From Pararoseomonas sp. SCSIO 73927 (GTDB lineage: Bacteria > Pseudomonadota > Alphaproteobacteria > Acetobacterales > Acetobacteraceae), in NCBI RefSeq assembly GCF_037040815.1, contig NZ_CP146232.1:4372001-4436000 (forward strand): a stretch of DNA of 64,000 nt. Reading direction: 5' to 3'. The translations under genes were made by a program, and so were the position numbers. The notes beneath the pieces were generated by a model that was not told the origin of the DNA, ran no database searches, and saw nothing but the letters and a program-made list of their open reading frames with translations. Shown here piece by piece: positions 8,216 to 16,639 of this stretch (within the stretch, counting starts at the first letter, position 1; each line of letters starts with the position of its first letter).

Positions 8216-11020
8216 CTACTTCACCTCGGTCCGGGCCACCACTTGGCCGGCGGAGGACTGCGCGGACACCGCGCCCGGCAGCACCGCCGCCACCTTCGCC
8301 GGCATCGCCGCGATCAGCGCCATGGAGACGGCCGCCGCGTAGGGGATGGACTGCACCAGCAGGATGACGGTCCAGAGGACCGCCTCCCAGGTGCCGCCGC
8401 GATGCGCCAGCGTCACGCCGGCGGCGGCCAGCCACAACAGCAGCATGAACACCGCCTCCTGCCGGGCCGTCATGAGCCCCTGCACCAGCGCCGGCGCGTT
8501 CTCCATCTTCGGCGTGCGGGCGAAGTGAGCCCGCTTTTTCCAGAAGCCCTGCCACACCGCCTTGCCAATGGTGTGGGATAGCGCGAGCCCGCCCAGCGCC
8601 GCGCCCAGCCGGTCCATGGGGCTGCAGGAGACGCGGGCGCGGTAGAGCAGCCAGATCTGCGCGAACTTGAAGGCGAACAGCGCGAGGCTGGGGATCATGA
8701 AAAGGGTGATCGGGAACTCGTCCGAGAGGCCGACGGAGACCAGGGCGGTGCGCAGACCCTCCGTCGCGACCTCGTGGCCGAAGATCTCTACCGTCTTGTG
8801 GATGCGTGTCAGCGGGATGAGCGTCAGGCCCACGGACCAGACCAGCCCGCCCACCACGAAGGCCAGCCCCAGCGCGTCGCCCAGCCAGGGGAACCAGCCC
8901 ATGACGAAGTGGAAGCGCTGGCCCTGGGTCAGGCTGCGGTCGAACGGGTTGAGCAGCGCCTTCCAGTGGTGCTTCACGATCTGCACCGCGCCGAAGGCCC
9001 AGCGGTGCCGCTGCTTGCGGTAGGCGGAGAAGTCGTCCGGCATCACGCCGCGGCCCATGGAGTCCGGGCAGTACACCGCCTCCCAGCCCTGGCGCATCAG
9101 CTTCAGGCCGAGCTCGCTGTCCTCGCAGATGCACCACTCCGCCCAGCCGCCGGCCCCTTCCAGCGCGGACTTGCGGATCAGCGTCATCGTGCCGTGCTGG
9201 ATGATGGCGTTGCGCTCGTTGCGCGTGACCATGCCCGCCTTGAAGAAGCCGGCGTACTCCCAGAACATCAGGCGCTTGAACAGGCCGCCATTCCCGTCGC
9301 GGTAGTCCTGCGGGCTCTGCGTGAAGCCCACCTCCGGGCGGTTGAAGAAGGGCGCCATGCGGCGCAGCCAGTCCGGGCGCACCAGGTAGTCGCTGTCGAT
9401 CACGCCGACCACCGCGGCGTCCGGCGCCGTCTCGCGCAGGGCGAAGTTCAGGGCGCCGCCCTTGAAGCCCGGCCACTTCCCGAGGTGGTAGAAGCGGAAC
9501 CGGGCGCCCAGCCGCGCGCAGTGCTCGGCCACCGGCTCCCACAGCGCCGGGTCGGTCGTGTTGTTGTCGATGACCAGGACCTCGAAGTCCGGGTAGTCTA
9601 GCTCCGCCAGGGCATCGAGCGTCTCGCGCACCATGTGCGGCGGCTCGTTGCAGATCGGCAGGTGGATGGAGACCTTCGGCAGCGCGGTGCCATCAGGTGC
9701 GGGCAGCGCGGGCCAGCGGCGCTTGGAGACGCGGCCGAACAGGGTCTCGGCCAGCTCGAAGCCGTCCGACAGCAGCAGGCCCAGCAGCAGCACCTGCCCG
9801 AAGACCAGCAGCGACCAGACCACGCCGGCCGTGGCGGACATGTAGGTCTCACTCATCGCCAGCACGACGAGGGTGCCCAGCGCCACGAAGCCCTGGGACA
9901 GCCCGGCCAGCATCAGCTTGCCCTGCCAGCGGATATCGGGGCGGCGCGCCAGGAAGAAGAAGGTGGCGAGCGAGGCGATGAGGCTCGCGCCCAGTGCCCA
10001 GTTGAACCAGGCCGGCGTCTCCTGCACGGAACCCACCAGCGGCCACTTCCCGCGGCGATCCAGGTCGAACATGCCCCAGTGCCCGGCGGCACGTCCCTCG
10101 AAAGACACCTTCCAGGGCTGGTCGAAGGCCTCCATCACGAAGTAGTCCAGGCCGCGCCCCTCGGCGATGTTGAAGAAGCTGCGCAGGAACAGGGCCTGGT
10201 TCACGCGGCTGGCGCGGGCGGCGCCCTGGGCCACGCCGTCGCTGGGCCAGCCCACCTCGCCGATCACCACCTTCTTGCCGGGGAAGCGCGCCTGCACGGC
10301 GTCGAACTTCTCCATGATGAAGCGCAGCGCGTCATCCACCGGCAGCCCTTCCCAGTAGGGGAGGAGGTGGATAGTGATGTAGTCCACCGCGTCGCCGAGC
10401 TCCGGGTGGTCCATCCAGACGTGCCAGGGTTCGGCGGTGGAGACGGGCTGGCGGACCTGCCGGCGCACCTGCTGGACGTAGCCCACCATCTGCGCCGGGG
10501 TGACATCGCCGCGCAGCACCGCCTCGTTGCCGACGAGGACGCGCTCAACGTTCCGGCTCTCTCGCGCGATCTGGATCAGGCGGCGGAGCTCGGCCGCGTT
10601 CCGGTCCAGCCGGCGATCCAGCCAGGAGCCGAGGGTGATCTTCAGGTCCAGCCCGGTCGACCAGGCGATATCGGGGATCCGCTCCATCCCGCCATGGGCG
10701 GAGTAGGTACGGATGTGCCGGGTCAGCGGCGCCACCCGGCGCAGGTCCGATTCGATCTGCTCCGGCGTCGGCGTCGGGCCGCCTTCCGCCCCCTGGCCGC
10801 GCTGGTAGGGGGCGAAGGCCAGGCCGTTCACCTGGCCGCGGAAGTCCGGCATGGCCACCGGGCGGTTCATGGCCCACCAGGCACCGAGATGGGCGGCCGC
10901 GACCAGGGCCAGCACCACCAGCGTCACGCCGTGCCGGGCCAGGAAGCCGGGGCGGGCGGGGGCGGGGCTGGAGAGGGCTTCTGGGTTGCGGGGAAGGCGC
11001 GGGGCAACGTGCGCGGTCAT
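8216..11020 (-). CDS. membrane GH17-GT2 fusion, beta-glucan synthase-like glycosyltransferase
   Basis: A 934-residue inner-membrane protein. A first membrane helix (about residues 28-50) is followed by a periplasmic-type GH17 glucanosyl domain, with LVGNEAVLRGD (acid Glu) and VIGEVGWPSDG (nucleophile Glu). Three or more membrane helices follow (about 340-420), then a processive GT2 domain with ICNEPPHM, VIDSDYLV (DxD-like), TQSPQDYRD, ICEDSELGLK and QRHRWAFGA (Q/RxxRW), then several C-terminal helices. This resembles the NdvB-type beta-1,3-glucan synthase of Bradyrhizobium more than cellulose synthase. The product is probably a beta-glucan for the periplasm or surface; linkage is inferred. 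The gene stands alone, divergent from the CorC-like gene. Confidence 0.85.
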   Translation of the reverse strand: MTAHVAPRLPRNPEALSSPAPARPGFLARHGVTLVVLALVAAAHLGAWWAMNRPVAMPDFRGQVNGLAFAPYQRGQGAEGGPTPTPEQIESDLRRVAPLTRHIRTYSAHGGMERIPDIAWSTGLDLKITLGSWLDRRLDRNAAELRRLIQIARESRNVERVLVGNEAVLRGDVTPAQMVGYVQQVRRQVRQPVSTAEPWHVWMDHPELGDAVDYITIHLLPYWEGLPVDDALRFIMEKFDAVQARFPGKKVVIGEVGWPSDGVAQGAARASRVNQALFLRSFFNIAEGRGLDYFVMEAFDQPWKVSFEGRAAGHWGMFDLDRRGKWPLVGSVQETPAWFNWALGASLIASLATFFFLARRPDIRWQGKLMLAGLSQGFVALGTLVVLAMSETYMSATAGVVWSLLVFGQVLLLGLLLSDGFELAETLFGRVSKRRWPALPAPDGTALPKVSIHLPICNEPPHMVRETLDALAELDYPDFEVLVIDNNTTDPALWEPVAEHCARLGARFRFYHLGKWPGFKGGALNFALRETAPDAAVVGVIDSDYLVRPDWLRRMAPFFNRPEVGFTQSPQDYRDGNGGLFKRLMFWEYAGFFKAGMVTRNERNAIIQHGTMTLIRKSALEGAGGWAEWCICEDSELGLKLMRQGWEAVYCPDSMGRGVMPDDFSAYRKQRHRWAFGAVQIVKHHWKALLNPFDRSLTQGQRFHFVMGWFPWLGDALGLAFVVGGLVWSVGLTLIPLTRIHKTVEIFGHEVATEGLRTALVSVGLSDEFPITLFMIPSLALFAFKFAQIWLLYRARVSCSPMDRLGAALGGLALSHTIGKAVWQGFWKKRAHFARTPKMENAPALVQGLMTARQEAVFMLLLWLAAAGVTLAHRGGTWEAVLWTVILLVQSIPYAAAVSMALIAAMPAKVAAVLPGAVSAQSSAGQVVARTEVK

Positions 11021-11285
11021 CGCGTCAGGGCTCCGGCGCGGGGCACCCGGCCACCGCCCGGCCGATCCGGGCTGAAATGGTCCTGGCGCCTGATGCGCTC
11101 CGTTGCATCAAACCCCCTGGCTGCGGCGCCCTTCCGGCCCAATCTGGGCAAGATTGCGGCGCAACAAACCGTGTCGGCCCGTCTCGGGCGTTGCGACTCG
11201 CCCCCGTCATTCGGTCAATCCGGCCGGTGGGGCTAAACAGCCCTCCCGCCACGACGAACGGCCCAGAAGGATCCTCCCAACCCCC

Positions 11286-12590
11286 ATGTCGGCGCTCCTG
11301 GAAATCGGCATCCTCATCCTGCTGGTCCTGCTGAACGGCGTGTTCAGCAGCAGCGAGCTGGCGATCGTCTCCTCCCGCCGAGCCCGGCTTCAGGCGCTGG
11401 AGAGGGGTGGTTCGGCCGGGGCCCGCGCCGCCCTGGCCCTGGCGGACGACCCGCAGCGCTTCCTGCCCACCGTCCAGGTCGGCATCACCCTCATCGGCGT
11501 CGTCGCCGGAACCTTCGGCGGTGCCCGCCTCTCCTCCACCCTCGGACCCGTGCTGAACGCCATCCCCGGGGTCGCACCGTACGGCGAGGAGGCGGCGATC
11601 TTCGTCGTGGTGGTGCTGATCACCTATCTCTCCCTCATCCTCGGCGAGCTCGTGCCGAAGCAGATCGCTCTGCGGAACCCGGAGAGCATCGCCACCTTCG
11701 TCGCCCGGCCGATGCTCGCCCTGTCCCGCGTCTCGTCCCCGGTCGTCTGGCTGCTCTCCACCTCCTCCTCGCTCGTCCTGCGCCTCCTCGGCGCGAACAA
11801 CACGGTCGAGCAGTCTGTCACGGAAGAGGAGGTGAAGGCGGTTGTGGCCGAGGGCGCGGAGGCCGGCGCGCTGGAGACGGAGGAGCGGCACATGATCGAG
11901 CGCGTGCTCCGCCTGGCGGACAAGCCCATCCGCGCCCTGATGACCCCCCGGACCGAGATCGTCTGGCTCGACCGCAAGGCGACGCCGGACGAGGTGTCCG
12001 AGAAGCTGAAGGGCGAGACGGTCAACCGCTTCATCGTGGCGGATGGCCGGGTGGACAACGTGGTGGGCGTCGTCGCGGCGAAGGACCTGCTGGACCAGAT
12101 GCTGTCCCGCCAGCCGCTCTCCGTCGCGGCCGCGCTCCGCAAGCCCATGGTCCTGCCGGACAACCTGCCCGCGCTGGACGCGCTGGAGAAGATCCGCCAG
12201 GACCCGCTCGGCCTCGCCCTCGTCATGGACGAGTACGGGTCCTTCGAGGGGGTGGTCACCGCCTCCGACCTGCTGGAGGCGATCGTGGGCGAGCTCGGCG
12301 CGCCCGACCCGCTGCCCGCGGCCGGCCCCGCGGTGGAGCGCCACGACGGCAGCCTGCTGCTGGACGGCATGATGCCGAGCGACGAGCTCCGCGCCCGGCT
12401 GGACCTGCCGGTGCTACCTCAGGCCGGTAGCTACCATACGGTTGCCGGCCTCATGCTCGCCCTGCTCCGGCGCGTGCCGAAGGAAGGGGACCGGATCGTC
12501 TTCGGCGGCTGGCGCTTCGAGATCGTGGACATGGACGGGCGCCGCGTGGACAAGGTTCTGGTGGCGCGGGACGAGACGGTTCCGGTCTAG
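11286..12590 (+). CDS. HlyC/CorC-type hemolysin-family membrane protein
   Basis: A 434-residue protein with the CNNM transmembrane domain (residues about 1-190), a CBS pair starting at MTPRTEIVWLD (near 220) and ending with LALVMDEYGSFEGVVTASDL, and a C-terminal CorC/HlyC transporter-associated domain. Members export or regulate Mg2+ or related cations; hemolysin is a historical name. The ATG at 11286 was chosen because it starts the CNNM helix; the frame is open 183 bases upstream but that stretch has no family match. The preceding 265-base gap (11021-11285) carries the divergent promoters; I see no clear box in it. Confidence 0.88.
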   Translation: MSALLEIGILILLVLLNGVFSSSELAIVSSRRARLQALERGGSAGARAALALADDPQRFLPTVQVGITLIGVVAGTFGGARLSSTLGPVLNAIPGVAPYGEEAAIFVVVVLITYLSLILGELVPKQIALRNPESIATFVARPMLALSRVSSPVVWLLSTSSSLVLRLLGANNTVEQSVTEEEVKAVVAEGAEAGALETEERHMIERVLRLADKPIRALMTPRTEIVWLDRKATPDEVSEKLKGETVNRFIVADGRVDNVVGVVAAKDLLDQMLSRQPLSVAAALRKPMVLPDNLPALDALEKIRQDPLGLALVMDEYGSFEGVVTASDLLEAIVGELGAPDPLPAAGPAVERHDGSLLLDGMMPSDELRARLDLPVLPQAGSYHTVAGLMLALLRRVPKEGDRIVFGGWRFEIVDMDGRRVDKVLVARDETVPV

Positions 12591-12592
12591 CG

Positions 12593-12620
12593 GCCCGGCT
12601 CCGCTGGCGCGGCGCCGGGC
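12593..12620. terminator. bidirectional terminator-like hairpin
   Basis: GCCCGGC pairs perfectly with GCCGGGC, and after a 1x1 mismatch CCGC pairs with GCGG around a TGGC loop. It lies 3 bases after the CorC-like stop and 6 bases before the stop of the convergent TonB-like gene, so it can serve both strands. No U-tract is evident, as is usual in such GC-rich genomes. Confidence 0.6.
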
Positions 12621-12626
12621 GTCGCC

Positions 12627-13352
12627 TCAACCGACGGGCGGCCCACCCCAGAGGCGCGATACCGTCGGCCCGCAGCCCCCTTCGGGCTCCAGGGGTGGCG
12701 GGGTAGGGCCGGGATCCCTATCCGGTGCTGCGCCCTCAGCTGATGCCGGCCGTCTTGAAAGCGCGAAGCGGATCGGGACGATAAATGTCTCGGTCCCGGT
12801 CGTCTTCGCGGGCGGGAAAAGGGGAACGGTCACCGTGCGGGCCATGTGCAGGGCTTGCCGGTCAAGATCGGCATCGCCGGAGCTGCTGACCACGCAGGCG
12901 CGGAGGACCGCCCCGTCCTCCCGCCGGACGGTGACGTGGACCCGGCTCATCCCTTCGACTCGCCGCTCCTTCGCGGGAAGCGGATAGTTCTGGACCGCGG
13001 CAAGGTTGATGACGAGCTGCTGGACCAGCTCCTCCATCGAGGAGGTGGGGAGCCGCGCGGTTACGGGGGGCCGCGGCGCACAGCCCCGGCTCAAGACCTC
13101 GACCGTGCCGCGCCTGCTGACCGCGGATGAGAGCTGCCGGCCGCTGAACGGTCCCGAGCGGACCTCGAGCTGGAAGCACCAGGCACCATAGGGAGCATTC
13201 CAGGCCGCGTGCCGCACCACGGCATCCGACGGCGTGACCCCGAGGCGCACGAGCAGTGCCGAGAGCGCCGCGTCCTGGTTCCCGACGGGACGGCCCGGCT
13301 CGGCTGAGGCCACGGAGGAGAGAAGGAGGCCCGCCGCTATGAGGCGTCGCAT
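12627..13352 (-). CDS. TonB C-terminal domain-like secreted protein
   Basis: A 241-residue protein with a short cleavable signal (MRRLIAAGLLLSSVASAEP). The last 100 residues resemble a TonB C-terminal domain: NYPLPAKERRVEGMSRVHVTV, then a pattern of the type D-G-x-V-x-x-x-x-V-x-x-S-S-G-D-A-D-L-D, then a final VPIRFAL strand. It lacks the proline-rich spacer and long N-terminal anchor of true TonB, so it may be a periplasmic TonB-like protein rather than an energy transducer. No ExbB/ExbD or receptor is nearby. Confidence 0.6.
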   Translation of the reverse strand: MRRLIAAGLLLSSVASAEPGRPVGNQDAALSALLVRLGVTPSDAVVRHAAWNAPYGAWCFQLEVRSGPFSGRQLSSAVSRRGTVEVLSRGCAPRPPVTARLPTSSMEELVQQLVINLAAVQNYPLPAKERRVEGMSRVHVTVRREDGAVLRACVVSSSGDADLDRQALHMARTVTVPLFPPAKTTGTETFIVPIRFALSRRPASAEGAAPDRDPGPTPPPLEPEGGCGPTVSRLWGGPPVG

Positions 13353-13362
13353 CGCAACCGCC

Positions 13363-13782
13363 TCAGGCCCGCCGGCTCGCCCAGTGCGCCTGGATCGCGC
13401 CGAGTATCAGCCCGCCGATCATGCCGACGTGCTCGGTCGCCGTGTGGAAGGCGACCAGGCCCCGCACGCCCTCCAGGCTCCAGAAATGGTGGACGATGGG
13501 GATGGTCAGTGCGGTGAAGACGGCCAGTGCGCCGGCGCCGATCCAGGCGTGGCGCCCGTGGATGACGAGCCCGGACCCGACGAGCTGGGTGATGATGACG
13601 GCGACGGCGAAGGGCGCGGTCGGGTGCAGGCCGAACATCCCCATCTCGGCCTGAGCGCCGGAGAAGTCGATCAGCTTCGCCAGCCCGCTGCCCCAGTAGG
13701 GGAAGGTGAGGAGAATCCGGGCGAGCACGCCGAGGACGCGGCTGTCCAGGATGGCGGCAATGGGCCGCGGCGTGGCCGTCAT
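13363..13782 (-). CDS. DoxX-family membrane protein
   Basis: A 139-residue protein with four predicted membrane helices. The family signature is visible as LARILLTFPYWGSGLAKLIDF, then AQAEMGMFGL, and a second half HHFWSLEGVRGLVAFHTATEHVGMIGG. DoxX-like proteins are linked to quinone or thiosulfate redox reactions in some organisms, but most have no known function. The ATG at 13782 was chosen over one 63 bases upstream: it has an AGGGG ribosome site at good spacing and starts next to the first helix. Confidence 0.75.
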   Translation of the reverse strand: MTATPRPIAAILDSRVLGVLARILLTFPYWGSGLAKLIDFSGAQAEMGMFGLHPTAPFAVAVIITQLVGSGLVIHGRHAWIGAGALAVFTALTIPIVHHFWSLEGVRGLVAFHTATEHVGMIGGLILGAIQAHWASRRA

Positions 13783-13891
13783 GCGATGATCCCCTGAAGG
13801 GCTCCGCCCCGGAGGGGGCGGGGCAGTTTCCCCGGCCCGCACCATGCTTCGCCCGGCTTGGTTCCGCCAGACGACCGTTACGCCAGGCGGA

Positions 13892-14401
13892 TCACCCGCC
13901 GGCAGCCGCGGAGCGCGCGATGGGGGCCACGAACTGCGGCTCCGTGTCCCAGGGGAAGAGGATCCAGGTGTCCTGGCTCACCTCGGTGACAAAGCTGTCC
14001 ACGAGGGGGCGGCCGGCGGGCTTGGCGTAGATGGTGGCGAAATGGGCGCCGGGCAGCATGCCCCGCACCACCCGGGCGGTGGTGCCGGTGTCCACCAGGT
14101 CGTCCAGGACCAGCCAGCCCGTGCCATCCCCGGCCGCCACCGGCGACTTTGCCACGGTCGGCTCGCCCCGGTTCTGCTCCTCCCCGTCCTTGCCGTAGGT
14201 GATGACGGAGACGCTCTCGATCAGGCGGCAGTCCAGCTCCCGCGCGACGATGGCGGCGGGGATCAGGCCGCCGCGGGTGATGGCGACGATGCCCTTGAAG
14301 CCGCCTCCCTCGGGCCCCTTGCCGTGCAGGCGCCAGGCGAGGGCCTTGGCGTCGCGGTGCAGCTGGTCCCAGGTGACGGTGTAGTAGCGGGGCGGGGCCA
14401 T
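13892..14401 (-). CDS. gpt: xanthine phosphoribosyltransferase
   Basis: A 169-residue type I phosphoribosyltransferase of the usual Gpt length. It converts xanthine (and guanine) plus PRPP to the nucleotide in purine salvage. The PRPP motif is LVLDDLVDTGTTARVVR; an early VAITRGGLIPAAIVAREL stretch and the late QDTWILFPWDTEPQF stretch are typical of XGPRT. It is followed closely upstream by the CsaA-like gene on the same strand (27-base gap). Confidence 0.9.
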   Translation of the reverse strand: MAPPRYYTVTWDQLHRDAKALAWRLHGKGPEGGGFKGIVAITRGGLIPAAIVARELDCRLIESVSVITYGKDGEEQNRGEPTVAKSPVAAGDGTGWLVLDDLVDTGTTARVVRGMLPGAHFATIYAKPAGRPLVDSFVTEVSQDTWILFPWDTEPQFVAPIARSAAAGG

Positions 14402-14428
14402 TCCTTCGGTCCTCTCAGAAGTGCCGGG

Positions 14429-14800
14429 TCAGAACATCCGGGCGCCGTCCGGCACGGGCAGGTCGGGGCGCAGCAGCACCACCGCCCCGGCCTCATCCGG
14501 CAGGCCGAGGGTCAGCACCTCGCTGGCGAAGCCGGCAATGCGTCGCGGGGGGAAGTTCACGACTGCCAGCACCTGCCGGCCGATCAGCGCCTCCGGCGCG
14601 TAGTGAACCGTGATCTGGGCGGAGGAGCGGCGGGTGCCGATCTCCCCGCCGAAGTCGATCCAGAGCTTGATGGAGGGCTTGCGGGCCTCCGGGAAGGGCT
14701 GGGCGTCCACCACCGTGCCGGCGCGGATGTCGATCCGGTCGAAATCCGCGACGCTGGCAAGGGGGCTCGCGGCGGGGGAGGCGTTCGGCGCGTCTTCCAT
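14429..14800 (-). CDS. CsaA-like tRNA-binding-domain protein
   Basis: A 123-residue single-domain OB-fold protein. Family signatures are [65 protein letters not shown] and [17 protein letters not shown]. Relatives (CsaA, YgjH and the C-terminal domain of MetRS) bind tRNA and have been linked to chaperone activity for secreted proteins. It probably shares a transcript with gpt. Confidence 0.85.
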   Translation of the reverse strand: MEDAPNASPAASPLASVADFDRIDIRAGTVVDAQPFPEARKPSIKLWIDFGGEIGTRRSSAQITVHYAPEALIGRQVLAVVNFPPRRIAGFASEVLTLGLPDEAGAVVLLRPDLPVPDGARMF

Positions 14801-14951
14801 CCCGCGCCATTAGCGGAGGGGGCGGGCGCTTGGAAGGTGGGGCGGGCCCCGCAGGCCGCGCATCGGCCCGGTTCGGTGCCCGCCCCGGCTTCCTCCCGCG
14901 GGGCGGGGGGCGTATTCGGGAGGGGAGCAGGACCAGTCCCGAGGAACGACC

Positions 14952-16562
14952 ATGCGCGACCTTCACCTTCCCGGCCGCAGCCCGGCCATGGCGCTGAACG
15001 CCATGGCCGCCACCTCCATGCCCGCGGCGACCCTGGCCGCGCTGGAGACGATGCGGGCGGGCGGCAACGCCATGGACGGCGCGATCGCCGCGGCCGCCGT
15101 GCTGGCGGTGGCGGAGCCGCAATCCACCGGCATCGGCGGCGACTGCTTCTGCCTCTACGCCCCGGCCTCGGGCGGCGTGGTCGCCATCAACGGCTCCGGC
15201 CGCGCCCCGGCCGCCGCGACGCCGGAGGCGCTGCGGGCCGCCGGGCTGACGGCGATGTCCGCCACCTCCGTCCATTCCGTGACGGTCCCCGGCGCGATCT
15301 CCGCCTGGGAGGCGCTGAACAAGGCGCACGGGCGGCTCGGGATGGACAAGATCCTGCAGCCCGCCATCGGCTACGCGGAACAGGGCTTCGCCGTCTCCTC
15401 CCGCGTCTCGGCGGACTGGGAGGACAATGTCGGCAAGCTCTCCCTCCAGCCGCAGACGGCGCGGCGCTTCCTGAAGGATGGCGGGCCGTTCCGGTTCGGC
15501 GACCGCTTCGTGCAGCCGGAACTCGGCGCGACGCTGCGCGCCATCGCCAAAGACGGGGCTCGCGCCTTCTACACCGGCGCCATCGCGGCCGACATGGTGA
15601 AGACCCTGCGCGCCGCCGGCGGCCTGCACACGGAGGAGGACTTCGCGGAGGGGATGACCGCCGCGGAGTTCGTCGATCCCATCTCCCGCAAGTGGCGGGA
15701 CATGGAGGTGTTCCAGTGCCCGCCCAACGGCTCCGGCCTGCTGGTGCTGATGCTGCTGGGCATCCTGGAGGGCTTCCCCGAGCCGGCCGGCCCGCTGGAC
15801 GCGGTGCGGATGCACCGCCACCTGGAGGCCGCGCGCCTGGTCTATCGCGACCGCGACGCCTTCCTCGCCGATCCCGCCCAGGCCCGGGTGCCGCTGGATC
15901 GCCTGCTGTCGGATGGCTACCTGGACAAGCTCCGGGGCATGATCAGCGACGACCGCGCGATGGTGGACCTGCCCCCGGCCGGCGATGCGGACTGGGAGAA
16001 GCACAAGGACACCGTCTACCTGACCGTGGTGGACAGCGACGGCAACGCCTGCTCCTTCATCAACTCCCTCTTCGAGGGCTTCGGCTCCGGCATCCTGGCG
16101 GAGGGCTGCGGCGTGATGCTGCAGAACCGCGGCTACGGCTTCCGCCTGCAGGAAGGGCACCCGAACTGCATCGCCCCGCGCAAGCGCCCCATGCACACCA
16201 TCATCCCGGGCATGGTGATGAAGGACGGCAAGGCGATCATGCCCTACGGCGTGATGGGCGGGCACTTCCAGCCCATGGGCCAGACCTGGTTCCTGACGAA
16301 CCACTTCCAGTTCGGCCTGGACGTGCAGGAGGCGCTGGACCTGACGCGCGTCTTCCCCAGCGTCGGCGCCAACCACCGCGACGTGGAGATCGAGAACGGC
16401 CTGCCGCCCGCGCTGCGCGACGCCCTGGCCGCGCTGGGCCACCAGCCCAAGCCGATCAAGAAGCCCCATGGCGGCGGCCAGGCCATCCTGATCGACCGCG
16501 AGAAGGGCGTGCTCATCGGCGGCTCCGACCCGCGCAAGGACGGCTGCGCGATGGGCTACTGA
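14952..16562 (+). CDS. ggt: gamma-glutamyltransferase family protein
   Basis: A 536-residue Ntn-hydrolase of the GGT family. The large-subunit start has GGNAMDGAIAAAAVLAVAEPQSTGIGGDCF. The autocleavage site is at KDTVYLTVVDSDGNACSFI, with nucleophile Thr near residue 354, followed by substrate-loop residues in LFEGFGSGI. No signal peptide is seen, unlike E. coli Ggt, so it may be cytoplasmic, like the YwrD-type branch. It hydrolyses or transfers gamma-glutamyl groups, for example from glutathione. It stands 77 bases before the amidase gene. Confidence 0.88.
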   Translation: MRDLHLPGRSPAMALNAMAATSMPAATLAALETMRAGGNAMDGAIAAAAVLAVAEPQSTGIGGDCFCLYAPASGGVVAINGSGRAPAAATPEALRAAGLTAMSATSVHSVTVPGAISAWEALNKAHGRLGMDKILQPAIGYAEQGFAVSSRVSADWEDNVGKLSLQPQTARRFLKDGGPFRFGDRFVQPELGATLRAIAKDGARAFYTGAIAADMVKTLRAAGGLHTEEDFAEGMTAAEFVDPISRKWRDMEVFQCPPNGSGLLVLMLLGILEGFPEPAGPLDAVRMHRHLEAARLVYRDRDAFLADPAQARVPLDRLLSDGYLDKLRGMISDDRAMVDLPPAGDADWEKHKDTVYLTVVDSDGNACSFINSLFEGFGSGILAEGCGVMLQNRGYGFRLQEGHPNCIAPRKRPMHTIIPGMVMKDGKAIMPYGVMGGHFQPMGQTWFLTNHFQFGLDVQEALDLTRVFPSVGANHRDVEIENGLPPALRDALAALGHQPKPIKKPHGGGQAILIDREKGVLIGGSDPRKDGCAMGY

Positions 16563-16639
16563 GCCCGGCCGGCGCTTCCCACGGGCCGCGGCACCTGCCA
16601 CGGCCCTTCCCCTACAGCCCCTGATCCCCCGGACCGCCG

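Noticed and set aside
14493..16601. 702-codon minus-strand open frame opposite ggt
   Set aside because: Low-complexity composition and full overlap with gamma-glutamyltransferase show that it is a shadow.
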